From: JBBIWA01 sp037439425
GTDB taxonomy: Bacteria > Acidobacteriota > Blastocatellia > RBC074
Direction of reading: 5' to 3'
Length of the DNA stretch: 64,000 bases
Assembly (NCBI GenBank): GCA_037439425.1
Contig: JBBIWA010000001.1
Coordinates: forward strand, 232,005-296,004
Each line of letters opens with the position of its first letter. Within the stretch, counting starts at the first letter, position 1. This document shows, piece by piece, positions 47,886 through 57,412 of this stretch. Under the pieces are notes generated by a model. It worked only from the letters and a program-made list of their open reading frames with translations, searched no databases and was not told the DNA's origin. Position numbers and translations under genes: made by a program.

Positions 47886-48137
47886 TCCTGTCTTTTTAAT
47901 CATCATAGCAATGTATGGAAGGTTCCCTTGTGCTGCTTGCAGCGGATGACCGTCACCATCTGGCCGCTACGGAGTACCTACACGCTCTCGTCACCGATTT
48001 CCTTCGAGGCTCATCGAGATGATTCAGATTACACTCGTTCCAATTCTAACACTCGACTTTCATTTGTAACTATTTCCTTCGAGGTTCACCGAGATAATTC
48101 AGCTCACACCGCCCCAGGAATTTCCGAGGAGGAGAGC

Positions 48138-48192
48138 CTGGGAGCGCACGCTTCGGATCCTGGGAGCGCACGCTAGAAGCGTGCGCTCCCAG
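48138..48192. repeat. REP-like direct and inverted repeat
   Basis: ctgggagcgcacgct occurs at 48138-48152 and again at 48160-48174, and its exact reverse complement follows at 48178-48192. The second and third form a 15-bp perfect hairpin with a 3-nt loop. It lies in the 415-bp gene-free stretch between the immunity-like remnant and the convergent fusion gene. Confidence 0.85.
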
Positions 48193-48224
48193 CTTCTCAT
48201 CGTTTCAGGGCCGGCCAATCGCTT

Positions 48225-48291
48225 GGAGTACCGCCTGCAGTCTGATTGTTCCGCTTCGCGATTAGCAAGGCCCGCCTCAAGGCGGTACTCC
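48225..48291. repeat. 12-bp inverted repeat around a 43-nt spacer
   Basis: ggagtaccgcct (48225-48236) is repeated in reverse complement as aggcggtactcc (48280-48291). It ends nine bases before the stop of the convergent fusion gene and could act as a terminator or a REP-type element. Confidence 0.65.
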
Positions 48292-48300
48292 GAACCACTC

Positions 48301-50424
48301 TCACTTCGCTACTTCACTCTCTCTGCTCAACTGTGCCCATGCTGCCATCACCGCTGGCACGTAGTTGCGTGTCTCCAGCGGCAGCAGTCCGCGCCGCGCC
48401 ATTTCGTCAAAATCGCGGATGCCAGTCCGATCAATAATCTGCTGCACTCTCGCCTCGCCCGCGTTATAGGCGGCGAGCGCCAGCTTCCAATCTCCGAACT
48501 GCTGGTAGAGATCACGCAAGTACGCGGCGGCGGCGCGAGTCGAATGCTCAGGGTGCGTGCGGTGATCGTTCATCGGCTGAACGGCTAGGCCGTAGCGCCG
48601 GGCCGTCGCAGGCATCAACTGCCAGATGCCGCGCGCGCCTTTCTGCGAGAGCGCTAGCGGATTGAAGCCGCTCTCGACGAGCGCCACCGCCAGCAGCCCG
48701 GCCGGGACCTTTTCTTCGTTCAGAATGCGGGCCAGGGCCTCACTGTACTCGCGATACCTGGCAAGCACGGGCCGTGGAAGCGTGCCAGCGAGCCGCCCGA
48801 CCGGCAAAGGCTGTAATGTGCTTGCGGCCGGCTTGGGATCAAGAATGGCTCGTTCCTCAATCACCTGGCGTAGCAACTCATCGGTCAGGCCATGGGCCGG
48901 GCCCGTCTCTGCGACGATTTGCTCAGCTTTCTCCAGCGCCTCACGCGCGCGGTCGTGCTGGCCCTGCTTCTTCGCCTCAGCGCTTTCATTGACGAGCTGT
49001 TTGGCAGCCAGGACGCGGTCCGCCACCGCCGCGCGCTCACCCACCGCTGCTTGGATTCTCTCCATCGCGCGCGTGACCGGATCATCTCCGCTCGTTTGGG
49101 CCTGCGCGCCGGAGCTGAACGCAAGCAGGCTGGCTCCGAGCAGGGCAACTAGTGTGATCACTCGCCGAGGAGACCGCAGTTGTTTGTGACGTTGCGCGCC
49201 CGACTGTTGAGCCTGACCGTCCAGCTTTAATTCGTCCTCAAAAGAAATGAGCAAGCGCCACAAGACGGAGCTGAGCAACATAGAGATGAGTGCATAAGCC
49301 AGGATGCCGAAATAGAACTGAGCATCAATCATCCACTGCGTCAGGCCGAAACCCAAAAACAGACTGCCCATCTCTCCCGAAGAGAGCGTTGCGACAGCAA
49401 CCCTGTGGGCTTCCGCGCCTGAAGATGCCGCCATTCGCGCTCCCACCCAGACAATTGCGAATTTGTAAGTCAAAGCGGCGATGATGGCAGAGAAGACGAG
49501 CGTTCTATCTGTCAGGCTGCGCCCGTGTGATTGCAGCAGCGGCAAGAAAGCGCAGGACAACAGCACGGCTGTGGCGATAGTGTGTTTCGCTTCCGCCAGC
49601 TTCTTTCCCGGCTCGCTCCGGACCAAAAGCGCGCCAGCGACGAAAGCCCATGCCATCCCGCCAAGCTGGCCCAGACTGCGGCCGGCCAGCACCCAGATCA
49701 GCGCCACCAGGAGTAGATAACCAAGCAACACGCGCGCGGGTGAGATGCGACCTTCAGCGCGAGCGAGAAACCTGCTGGCTACGAAATAGGCGAGCGAAAA
49801 GAAGACCACTCCTTTGACCAGCTCGTAAAGCGCAACGATGAAATAAGCCGATGAAGGGAGTAGTCTGCCTGCCGCTTCGTCAAAGAGCGCCGCAAAATGC
49901 AGGACCAATATTGAGAGAGTAGTCAAAGTTGCGGCTGCGCCCTGCGCCGCAAGCTCGGCCATCGCCTTCCCCTTTCCGTTGAGCGAGAGCTGGGTTGGAA
50001 GCCAGAGGCTCGCTCCCGCGATTGCCGCAGCCGTGGTGATCACTGCTCCACGGTTGTGCCCCCCTAAACTCGCAAGCAGGATCACCATCAGAATGAGCAA
50101 CAGCGCGCCCGTCGCTGCCACAGATAAAGAGGTGCGCCGCGCCTTCCACACTTCTCTCAGATCAAAGCGGGTCCCGGCCAGAAACACGAGCCCCATAACC
50201 CCAAGCTCTCGCGCCAGGCTGAGAGCGCGCTCACCCGCTTCATCGCCAGCCAGCCACATTTGCCAAGCGCTCGGAGTAAGCGACAGGCCAAGAGTGAGGA
50301 CACACAGCGAGAGGGTAAGACTGGTTGCTTCAGATAGCCCCTTACGTTGCGCCAGATGACTGCTAACTAGCAGCAACGCGGCCCCGAACAGTAAAGTTGC
50401 TACAGGTGCTAACTGCATGATCAT
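48301..50424 (-). CDS. Fusion of a CPA/Kef-type antiporter-like membrane domain with a lytic transglycosylase (SLT) domain
   Basis: One uninterrupted 707-aa frame. Residues 1-395 form about 11-12 membrane helices resembling cation/proton antiporters of the CPA2/Kef type (GLVFLAGTRFDLREVWKA, AFVAGALLVRSEPGKKL). A second signal-like helix follows (RVITLVALLGASLLAFSSGA, 421-440), then a charged helical linker. Residues 572-700 are a transglycosylase SLT domain with catalytic Glu584 (ALVESGFNPLALSQKGARGIWQLMPATARRYG) and AAYNAGEARVQQII. It ends the copper-efflux operon, seven bases after cusA. The SLT part would face the periplasm. Internal translation of the SLT part is possible. Confidence 0.85.
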   Translation of the reverse strand: MIMQLAPVATLLFGAALLLVSSHLAQRKGLSEATSLTLSLCVLTLGLSLTPSAWQMWLAGDEAGERALSLARELGVMGLVFLAGTRFDLREVWKARRTSLSVAATGALLLILMVILLASLGGHNRGAVITTAAAIAGASLWLPTQLSLNGKGKAMAELAAQGAAATLTTLSILVLHFAALFDEAAGRLLPSSAYFIVALYELVKGVVFFSLAYFVASRFLARAEGRISPARVLLGYLLLVALIWVLAGRSLGQLGGMAWAFVAGALLVRSEPGKKLAEAKHTIATAVLLSCAFLPLLQSHGRSLTDRTLVFSAIIAALTYKFAIVWVGARMAASSGAEAHRVAVATLSSGEMGSLFLGFGLTQWMIDAQFYFGILAYALISMLLSSVLWRLLISFEDELKLDGQAQQSGAQRHKQLRSPRRVITLVALLGASLLAFSSGAQAQTSGDDPVTRAMERIQAAVGERAAVADRVLAAKQLVNESAEAKKQGQHDRAREALEKAEQIVAETGPAHGLTDELLRQVIEERAILDPKPAASTLQPLPVGRLAGTLPRPVLARYREYSEALARILNEEKVPAGLLAVALVESGFNPLALSQKGARGIWQLMPATARRYGLAVQPMNDHRTHPEHSTRAAAAYLRDLYQQFGDWKLALAAYNAGEARVQQIIDRTGIRDFDEMARRGLLPLETRNYVPAVMAAWAQLSRESEVAK

Positions 50425-50431
50425 TTCTCCT

Positions 50432-53400
50432 TCAGCTCACCGCAGACGTTGGTTCCGGCCCTGTTGTCGGATGCTTCCTGACCTCGAAGTACCACTTCCA
50501 GATTTCGTAGATCGCCGGATAGACCGCCAGCTCAAGAATGAACGAGGTGAAGATGCCGCCGATCATCGGCGCCGCGATGCGCTTCATCACGTCCGCGCCG
50601 CTCCCTGTGGACCACATAATCGGCACGAGCCCCATAAACATCACGGCGACGGTCATCACTTTGGGCCGCAGCCGCTTGACTGCGCCGTGCAGGATGGCTT
50701 CTTTCAGGTCTTCCTTGTTCCTCATCAATCCCTTGGCCCGTGCTTCCTGGTAGGCCAGGTCGAGATACAACAACATGAACATCCCGGTCTCGGCATCCAC
50801 GCCCATCAGTGCAATCAGCCCTACCCACACCGCTATGCTCGTGTTGTAACCCAGCAGATAGAGGAACCAGATAGCGCCCACAGCCGAGAACGGCACGGCT
50901 AGGAAGATGATGAGCGTTTTAGCCACCGAGCGAGTGTTGAAATAGAGTAGCAGGAAGATCAGGAAGAGCGTGATCGGGACCACCACGTAGAGGCGCTCTT
51001 TGGCGCGCTCCATATACTCGAACTGCCCGCTCCAGATCAGTTGATAACCGGGCGGCAGCGGTACCTGCTCGCGGACTACCTTCTTGGCATCGGCGACATA
51101 GCTGCCGATGTCGCGCTGCGAGGTGTCGAGGTCAACGTAAACGTAGCCGGCCAGCCGCCCGTTCTCGTCACGGATCATCGCCGGGCCGCTCACCAGCTTG
51201 ATGTCGGCAATCTGCGCCATCGGAATCTGCGTGCCGTTCGGCGCCATCACCAGCGTGCGCGTGAGGCGGTCAAGATCGCTGCGCCAATCGCGAAGGTAGC
51301 GCACATTGACCGGATAGCGCTCGCGCCCTTCCACCGTCGTCGAGATGTTCTCGCCGCCGATAGCCGACATCACCACGTCATTGGCCTGATCAATGGTCAG
51401 CCCGTAGCGCGCCAACTCTTCCCGCTTGAGCGTGAAGTCAAGGAAGAAGCCGCCCGCCGTGCGTTCGGCAAACACACTCTTGGAGCCGGGGACGTTCTGC
51501 AATACCATCTCGAGGTGCTCGCCGATCTGCTGGACTTTCTCAAGGTCTGCGCCCATGACCTTGATGCCGATGGGTGTGCGCACGCCGGTCGTGAGCATAT
51601 CTACGCGCGCCTTGATCGGCATGGTCCAGGCGTTTGAGACTCCAGGAAATTGCATCGCTTCGTTGAGTCCGCCAGGGCCGTAAATCAGCTCTTCCATCGT
51701 CTTATGATCCGGCCACACCTTGCGCAGCATCTCTTTTAACCAGCCAGGCGCCCAGCTCGAATACCAGCGTGGAACCTTCGGCCACTCCGTATGAGGTTTG
51801 AGCACGACTACCGTCTCTATCATCGAGAAGGGAGCAGGATCAGTGGCGGTCTCCGCGCGGCCAGCCTTGCCGAAGACGCGCTCGACTTCGGGAAATTGTT
51901 TGAGCGTTTTGTCCATCACCTGAAGCAACCGCTCGGTCTGGGTGATTGAAATCCCCGGCAGCGTCGTCGGCATATAAAGCAGCACGCCTTCATTGAGCGG
52001 CGGCATGAATTCCGAGCCGAGCTGATTGAAGATCGGCACGGTCAGCGCCACAGCCAGCACCGCCGTGGCCACGGTGATCCATTTGAAGCGCAGGGCAAGC
52101 TCGCAGATCGGGCGATAGAGCTTCATCAACGGGCGGCTTACGGGGTGGTTCTCTTCGCTGTGAATCTTGCCGACCAGGATGGCGTTGACGATCCGCGCCA
52201 GAAAGCGTGGCCTCAAATTGTATGGATCGCGCCGCATCAACAGCAGCAGCATCGGCGGAGTGAGCATGATCGCAAGCACTGCGGCGATCGCCATCGAAAA
52301 GTTCTTCGTGTAGGCGAGCGGCTTGAAGAGACGGCCTTCCTGCCCTTCGAGCGCGAAGACCGGGATGAAAGAGACCGCGATCACCAGCAGCGCGAAGAAG
52401 CTGGGACCGCCCACTTCTTTGACCGCCGTGATGAGCACGTCTTTGTAGCTGCCGGGCCGCCCTTCGGCCTCCCAGTGTTCCAGCTTCTTGTGAGTCTGTT
52501 CGACGACGACTATCGCCGCATCAACCATTGCGCCGATGGCGATGGCGATCCCACCAAGGCTCATGATGTTTGCCGTCACTCCCATCCAGTACATGGGGAT
52601 GAACGATAGAATGACGGCTATCGGAATCGTCGTGATGGGAATGATCGCTGAGGGGATATGCCAGAGGAAGATCAAGATCACCAGGCTGACAGTGAGGAGC
52701 TCCTCGAGGAGCGTCCCTTTGAGCGTCTCGATGGCGCGCTCAATCAGCTCGGCGCGGTCGTAAGTGGTGACGATCTCCACACCGGGCGGGAGCGACGCCT
52801 TCATCTCCTCGAGCTTGGCGCGCACCCGCTCGATGACCTTCAAGGCGTTCTCGCCGTAGCGCATGATGACAATTCCGCCAACGACTTCGCCCTCGCCATC
52901 AAGCTCTGCGATGCCGCGCCGGATGTCGGGGCCGAGCGTGACGGTTCCGAGGTTTTTGATCAAGATCGGCGTGCCGCCTTCTTTGCTCGTGCCGACGACA
53001 ATGTTCTCGACATCCGCTAGCGTTTTGATGTAGCCGCGACCGCGCACCATGTACTCGCGGCCTGAAAATTCCACTACTCGCCCGCCGACATCCCTGTTGC
53101 CCGCTCTCACGGCCTCGATCACGCGATCAATCGGGAGGTCGTAAGCCAGCAGCGCATTCGGATCAATATTGACCTGGTACTGCTTGACGAAGCCGCCAAT
53201 CGGCGCGACTTCGGCGACACCAGGAACAGCCTGCAGCGCATAGCGCAAGTGCCAATCCTGGAAGCTGCGTAGCTCGGCCAGATTGTGCTGGCCAGTCTTA
53301 TCCACGAGCGCGTACTGGAAGACCCAACCGACGGCTGTTTCGTCACGCGCCAGTTCGACGTTCACGCCTTGCGGCAGCCGCGGCAGGATGCTCGATAGAT

Positions 53401-53734
53401 ATTCCAGCGTGCGCGAACGCGCCCAGTAGAGATCGGTACCGTCCTCAAAGATGATGTAGACGTAGGAGTAGCCGAAGTCCGAGAACCCACGAATGTCTTT
53501 GACCCGCGGCACGCCGAGCAGCGAGGAGATTATGGGGTAGGTCACTTGATCTTCGATGATGTCCGGGCTGCGGTCCCAGCGCGAGTAGATAATCACCTGC
53601 GTGTCAGATAGATCCGGTATTGCGTCGAGCGTGATGTTCTTGATCGACCACAGTCCGGCGAGCGTCGCCATCCCGATGAAGAGAAAAATGATGAACTTAT
53701 TATGGGCGCATGCTTCAATAATCTTGTTGATCAT
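50432..53734 (-). CDS. cusA: Heavy-metal RND efflux pump (CusA type)
   Basis: An 1100-aa inner-membrane RND transporter that drives Cu(I)/Ag(I)-type efflux with the proton gradient. Family features are LDAIPDLSDTQVIIYSRWDRSPDIIEDQVTYPI near the start, the conserved TM4 charged residues in MSLGGIAIAIGAMVDAAIVVVEQ, and Met-bearing periplasmic segments (NAWTMPIKARVDMLTTGVRTPIGIKVMG) of the monovalent-cation subgroup. It lies between the adaptor gene (42-bp gap) and the antiporter-SLT fusion. Substrate is inferred from the subgroup and the operon; nickel or zinc cannot be excluded. Confidence 0.9.
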   Translation of the reverse strand: MINKIIEACAHNKFIIFLFIGMATLAGLWSIKNITLDAIPDLSDTQVIIYSRWDRSPDIIEDQVTYPIISSLLGVPRVKDIRGFSDFGYSYVYIIFEDGTDLYWARSRTLEYLSSILPRLPQGVNVELARDETAVGWVFQYALVDKTGQHNLAELRSFQDWHLRYALQAVPGVAEVAPIGGFVKQYQVNIDPNALLAYDLPIDRVIEAVRAGNRDVGGRVVEFSGREYMVRGRGYIKTLADVENIVVGTSKEGGTPILIKNLGTVTLGPDIRRGIAELDGEGEVVGGIVIMRYGENALKVIERVRAKLEEMKASLPPGVEIVTTYDRAELIERAIETLKGTLLEELLTVSLVILIFLWHIPSAIIPITTIPIAVILSFIPMYWMGVTANIMSLGGIAIAIGAMVDAAIVVVEQTHKKLEHWEAEGRPGSYKDVLITAVKEVGGPSFFALLVIAVSFIPVFALEGQEGRLFKPLAYTKNFSMAIAAVLAIMLTPPMLLLLMRRDPYNLRPRFLARIVNAILVGKIHSEENHPVSRPLMKLYRPICELALRFKWITVATAVLAVALTVPIFNQLGSEFMPPLNEGVLLYMPTTLPGISITQTERLLQVMDKTLKQFPEVERVFGKAGRAETATDPAPFSMIETVVVLKPHTEWPKVPRWYSSWAPGWLKEMLRKVWPDHKTMEELIYGPGGLNEAMQFPGVSNAWTMPIKARVDMLTTGVRTPIGIKVMGADLEKVQQIGEHLEMVLQNVPGSKSVFAERTAGGFFLDFTLKREELARYGLTIDQANDVVMSAIGGENISTTVEGRERYPVNVRYLRDWRSDLDRLTRTLVMAPNGTQIPMAQIADIKLVSGPAMIRDENGRLAGYVYVDLDTSQRDIGSYVADAKKVVREQVPLPPGYQLIWSGQFEYMERAKERLYVVVPITLFLIFLLLYFNTRSVAKTLIIFLAVPFSAVGAIWFLYLLGYNTSIAVWVGLIALMGVDAETGMFMLLYLDLAYQEARAKGLMRNKEDLKEAILHGAVKRLRPKVMTVAVMFMGLVPIMWSTGSGADVMKRIAAPMIGGIFTSFILELAVYPAIYEIWKWYFEVRKHPTTGPEPTSAVS

Positions 53735-53776
53735 CTCCTAACTCCTGAATCGAGTTATTCGCACACCTGCTGACGG

Positions 53777-55456
53777 TCATTGGTGCTGGTGACCGGGAGA
53801 GGCTCCCGGCTTGTGCTGCGAGTGGTCTTCCGGCTTAAGCTTCACCGGCTCTTGCTTCTTCGGCTGATGTTGCGAGTGATCTTCCGGTTTCGCAGGAGCC
53901 GTTGATTGTCCACTTGGGCGATGTTGCGAGGGATCGGCTGGCGAAGATTTCTTCTCGCCCGCCGCGCCACCACTGTGATTCATGCCGGGCATGCCCATGC
54001 CGCCGGCCGCTGACTTCAACCGGCTTTCGGAATCCACCAGGAAATTGGCCGAGGTCACCACACGCTCACCCGCCTTGAGTCCGCCGAGCACGATGAAGGT
54101 GTTATCCACCTTCGCCCCAAGCTGCACTTTGCGCGGCTCGAAATAGCCGCCTTCGTGAGAGACGAAGACCAACTGCTCAGAGCCTGAATCCAGCACCGCT
54201 TCCTGTGGCACGACCAGTCGCCGGCCGTAGTCAATCTTCAACTCGACGTTGGCGTACATATCGGGCTTGAGCGTGAAATCGGGATTGGGCACCTCGATCC
54301 GCACCTTGAGTGTGCGCGTCGCGTTGTCAAGCTGCGGGTAGATGTAGTTCACTTTGCCCCTAAACGCTCGGCCGGGGTAATAAGCGAGCGTGATGCTCGC
54401 CATCTGGCCGAGCTTGATCTCCGGCGCCTCGAACTCGTAGATGTCAGCAATCACCCAGATGGTGGAGAGGTCGGCGATCGTGTAGAGTTCCGTATCAGGC
54501 GTGACGCGCTGCTTCGGATAAGCGTTACGCGCGAGCACAAAACCATTGGCTGGAGCATAGAGCGTGAGGGCCCTGGCCGGTTTGCCGCTCTTCTCCAATT
54601 CCTCGATCTGCTCCTCACTGATGTCCCACAACTCAAGACGCTTGCGAGCCGATTGGTAGAGGGATTCGCTCCCTGCGACAGCCTCGCGGAAGGGGCTTTC
54701 CGAAAGCTCGTCGCGACCCCGGCGAGCCAGCAAAAACTCTTGCTGGGTTTGCAGCAACTCCGGGCTGTAAATACTAATGAGCGGCTGGCCCTTTTTGACC
54801 TCTTTACCTGTGAAGTCCACGTAGACCTGCTCGATCCAGCCTTCGATCTTGGTATGGATGCGCGCGATCTTGGTCTCATCGTAGGCCACACGGCCGACCG
54901 TGCGCAGGGTTTTGAAGACCGGCTTGTAGGCCACCTCGCCGTATTGCACTCCGATCAGTTGCTGCTTTTCAGGACTGATCTGGAAGGTCCCTTCAGGGAG
55001 GTGAGTCGTCATTTGGCCAGTGCCCTCCTCGTAGACTGGCACAAGGTCCATGCCGCAGTCGGGTGCTTTGCCTGGCTTGTCGGATTTGTAGGCCGGATGC
55101 ATCGGGTCTATCCAGTAGAGCACCTTCAATTCAGGTCTGGCTCCGGCGGTGGCAGAACCCGTTTGCTCGGCAGCCGTCGCTTTGATTAGCCTGAGCAATC
55201 TCTCCCTTTGCCAGTAACCGATGCCTAAAAGACCCGCTGCCAACAGCACTACGATCACCCAAACGATCAGCCGCTTCTTGTGGGAAGGCGGCGCATCTGG
55301 GTTCGGCCTCTCGGTCTGTGAAGCATTTGCCTGCGCCAGCTCTTCGAGCTGTGACCCTGGTTTTGGCCAGTTGCTGCCGCTCCCGGTACTGTTTGGAGAG
55401 CCAGCTTGCGATTCGGCGATGATCACGTCAGCTTGCGATTTGATTTCATCCTTCAT
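53777..55456 (-). CDS. cusB: RND periplasmic adaptor (CusB type) with heavy-metal-binding domain and His-rich tail
   Basis: A 559-aa membrane-fusion protein. One transmembrane anchor lies at about residues 62-81 (LIVWVIVVLLAAGLLGIGYW). A heavy-metal-binding domain follows (YWIDPMHPAYKSDKPGKAPDCGMDLVPVYEEG), then the HlyD-type barrel/lipoyl hairpin domains (GWIEQVYVDFTGKEVKKGQPL and others). The tail is rich in His, Gln and Pro: KPEDHSQHQP and KPEDHSQHKP are near repeats, with DPSQHRPSG before and GHQHQ at the end. The tail and MNHSGG segment probably hold metal in the periplasm. Confidence 0.92.
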   Translation of the reverse strand: MKDEIKSQADVIIAESQAGSPNSTGSGSNWPKPGSQLEELAQANASQTERPNPDAPPSHKKRLIVWVIVVLLAAGLLGIGYWQRERLLRLIKATAAEQTGSATAGARPELKVLYWIDPMHPAYKSDKPGKAPDCGMDLVPVYEEGTGQMTTHLPEGTFQISPEKQQLIGVQYGEVAYKPVFKTLRTVGRVAYDETKIARIHTKIEGWIEQVYVDFTGKEVKKGQPLISIYSPELLQTQQEFLLARRGRDELSESPFREAVAGSESLYQSARKRLELWDISEEQIEELEKSGKPARALTLYAPANGFVLARNAYPKQRVTPDTELYTIADLSTIWVIADIYEFEAPEIKLGQMASITLAYYPGRAFRGKVNYIYPQLDNATRTLKVRIEVPNPDFTLKPDMYANVELKIDYGRRLVVPQEAVLDSGSEQLVFVSHEGGYFEPRKVQLGAKVDNTFIVLGGLKAGERVVTSANFLVDSESRLKSAAGGMGMPGMNHSGGAAGEKKSSPADPSQHRPSGQSTAPAKPEDHSQHQPKKQEPVKLKPEDHSQHKPGASPGHQHQ

Positions 55457-55480
55457 GTTTCGCGCCTCCAGACAGGAGTG

Positions 55481-56824
55481 TTAATTCCTCAGCTCTGCGC
55501 CGGTGAGCGGCTCCAGCGCTGCTATGGCTTTCTCCACATTGCTCAGTTGCTCGTAGTAGCTCAGCTCGTAGTTGAGCAGAGTCACCAGATTGTCTATCAG
55601 CGTCAGGAAATCCACTTTGCCAACTTCGTATCCCGCAATGGCCGACTCTAGCGACAGCGCCGACTGCGGGATAATTGTCGTGCCGTAGAGCTTCACTAAA
55701 CGCTGCGCCGTCGTTGCCGCCAGATAGCGATCCTTGATGCGGAAAAAGAGCAGCGTCGTGATGTTTTCTAACCGTTCTCGCTCAACGGCCGCACTGGCAC
55801 TTGCCTCGGCCACCGCCGGGCGCTGTTTCTGCCAGAAGTAGAGCGGGATCTTCACGCCCACGCTCGCACCGTACATCTCCGGCATGCCCGGCCGATTGAA
55901 ATAGGTGAAGCTGAGAGAGAAATCGGGATAGAATTCTTTTTTGGCCAGTTCGACGCTGTATTGCTCGCGGTCAATTCTGCGGCGCTGCGCTTTGAGCGCT
56001 GGATGGCTTGTGAGCGCCATCTCATTGAGTTGCGCCAGGCTATAAGTGAAATCTCGCGGCTTAATCTCTTCTGGCCGTCCGAGTGGCGTTTCCGGTTCAC
56101 GAAAAAGCAGGCTGTTGAGGCGAGCTTCTGCCGTCTGCTTGCGCTGCTCCAGCACCGTCAGTTGATCAATGAGCCTGGAGATCTCCACCTGTGCCTTGAG
56201 CACATCCTGCTGAATCCCACGGCCCACAGCGTAGCTGGCTTCGGCGATCCTGGCGAATTTCTCCAGCAACTCCTTGTTCTTGGCGATCGTCTCGATGGCT
56301 TTATAGATATAGTAAAGATCGAAATAGGCGTCCTTGACCTCAGCAATGACATTCAGGCGTGTCTGCTCATAGGCCCAATACTCGACCTCAGCCGCTGAGT
56401 TGGCCATCCTGCCTTTGAGCGCGAGCTTGCCTGGGAAAGGCAGCTCTTGAGTAAAGCTGAGCGCGCGCCCGCTCGACGGATCTCCTTTTTGAATATCGAA
56501 TGGCGGAATCGGCACCGCATTGCCCATGTAGCCATAACTGAGCATCGGTTCGGGCAAAGCCTTGGCTTGAGGCACGCGCGCGCGCATCATATCGAAGTTG
56601 CGCCGCATGGCTTTGATCTCTGGATTTTGCTGGAGCGCTTCTTCAACCAGGGACTTCAGCGAGACGGAAGCTAGCGCAGGTTGTTTCGTCTCGACCGCTG
56701 AAGCCTCGTGCGCACTGGTAGCAGCGGCACTAATCCCGTTCTGCTGAGCGAGAGCAATTCCTTTCCCTAAAACCAGAATGCTGAACACGCAGCCCATCAA
56801 ACTTTGAGTAGTTCTCAACCTCAT
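55481..56824 (-). CDS. cusC: TolC/CusC-family outer-membrane efflux protein
   Basis: A 447-aa outer-membrane factor with a signal peptide (SLMGCVFSILVLGKGIALAQ). Two OEP repeats follow, recognisable by SLKSLVEEALQQNPEIKAMRRNFDMMRARVPQAKALPEP and by TYSLAQLNEMALTSHPALKAQRRRIDREQYSVELAKKEFYPDFSLSF. It completes the tripartite efflux system with the next two genes; the gap to cusB is 24 bases. The operon is likely transcribed from upstream of this gene or of the small gene at 56933. Confidence 0.9.
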   Translation of the reverse strand: MRLRTTQSLMGCVFSILVLGKGIALAQQNGISAAATSAHEASAVETKQPALASVSLKSLVEEALQQNPEIKAMRRNFDMMRARVPQAKALPEPMLSYGYMGNAVPIPPFDIQKGDPSSGRALSFTQELPFPGKLALKGRMANSAAEVEYWAYEQTRLNVIAEVKDAYFDLYYIYKAIETIAKNKELLEKFARIAEASYAVGRGIQQDVLKAQVEISRLIDQLTVLEQRKQTAEARLNSLLFREPETPLGRPEEIKPRDFTYSLAQLNEMALTSHPALKAQRRRIDREQYSVELAKKEFYPDFSLSFTYFNRPGMPEMYGASVGVKIPLYFWQKQRPAVAEASASAAVERERLENITTLLFFRIKDRYLAATTAQRLVKLYGTTIIPQSALSLESAIAGYEVGKVDFLTLIDNLVTLLNYELSYYEQLSNVEKAIAALEPLTGAELRN

Positions 56825-56932
56825 TGCAGCTTCTCCTTATCCGCGAACTGCTACACACAGAGGAACTCTGGTGCTTACTGCACAGACGACCAATGACAGG
56901 AAGATCAGTGAAAGGGTGCTTTGAGAGGTGGG

Positions 56933-57412
56933 TTAGATCAGCAGGCAGGAAAAGGCTAGATAAAGCGGGCGTCTACGAGGAGGCCGGTGAACACCAAAGT
57001 AGACAGGTGTGGTGACTACTGCAGCGCCAATGTTGAGGGAGGGGAGAGTGTTTTCTACCAGCACAGGATTCGGTGCAGAAACAACTGCCCCCTGCGCTTC
57101 GGCCGGCTGCGTTGTCTGGCAACACACGTGTGCGCCCTGCGGTGAAGTATTGAGCTCAATATCCTGGGATGTAGCTCCCGCTCCCAAGCAAGAGGAATGG
57201 GTATCCCCGCCTTGGTGTGTCTCCGCGACAGATGTAGGTGCGGCCTGAGAGCAGGCGTGCTGAGAGGCGCTCTGAGACTCACTTCGAGGCTTGCAGAGAC
57301 AGGCAATACCACTCCATGACTGCTGAGTGAGCAAAAGCAGCAGCACAAGTGCCCACCGGAGGGCGCGGCTGAGACTAGGTGTGAAGACTGTTTGTGCGGC
57401 TTGCCTCCTCAA
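56933..57412 (-). CDS. Small secreted Cys/His-containing protein leading the efflux operon
   Basis: From TTG 57412 (agaggg upstream) the product is 159 aa with a hydrophobic segment WALVLLLLLTQQSWSGIACL. A periplasmic part with scattered Cys and His follows (CLCKPRSES, CSQAAPT, SSCLGAG, HVCCQTTQ), and the C-terminus is RRRPLYLAFSCLLI. The frame is open up to 57583, so the start is uncertain. The CCQ and CLC clusters suggest metal contact. Small proteins of this build often lead Cu/Ag efflux operons, which is the only hint at function. Confidence 0.5.
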   Translation of the reverse strand: MRRQAAQTVFTPSLSRALRWALVLLLLLTQQSWSGIACLCKPRSESQSASQHACSQAAPTSVAETHQGGDTHSSCLGAGATSQDIELNTSPQGAHVCCQTTQPAEAQGAVVSAPNPVLVENTLPSLNIGAAVVTTPVYFGVHRPPRRRPLYLAFSCLLI

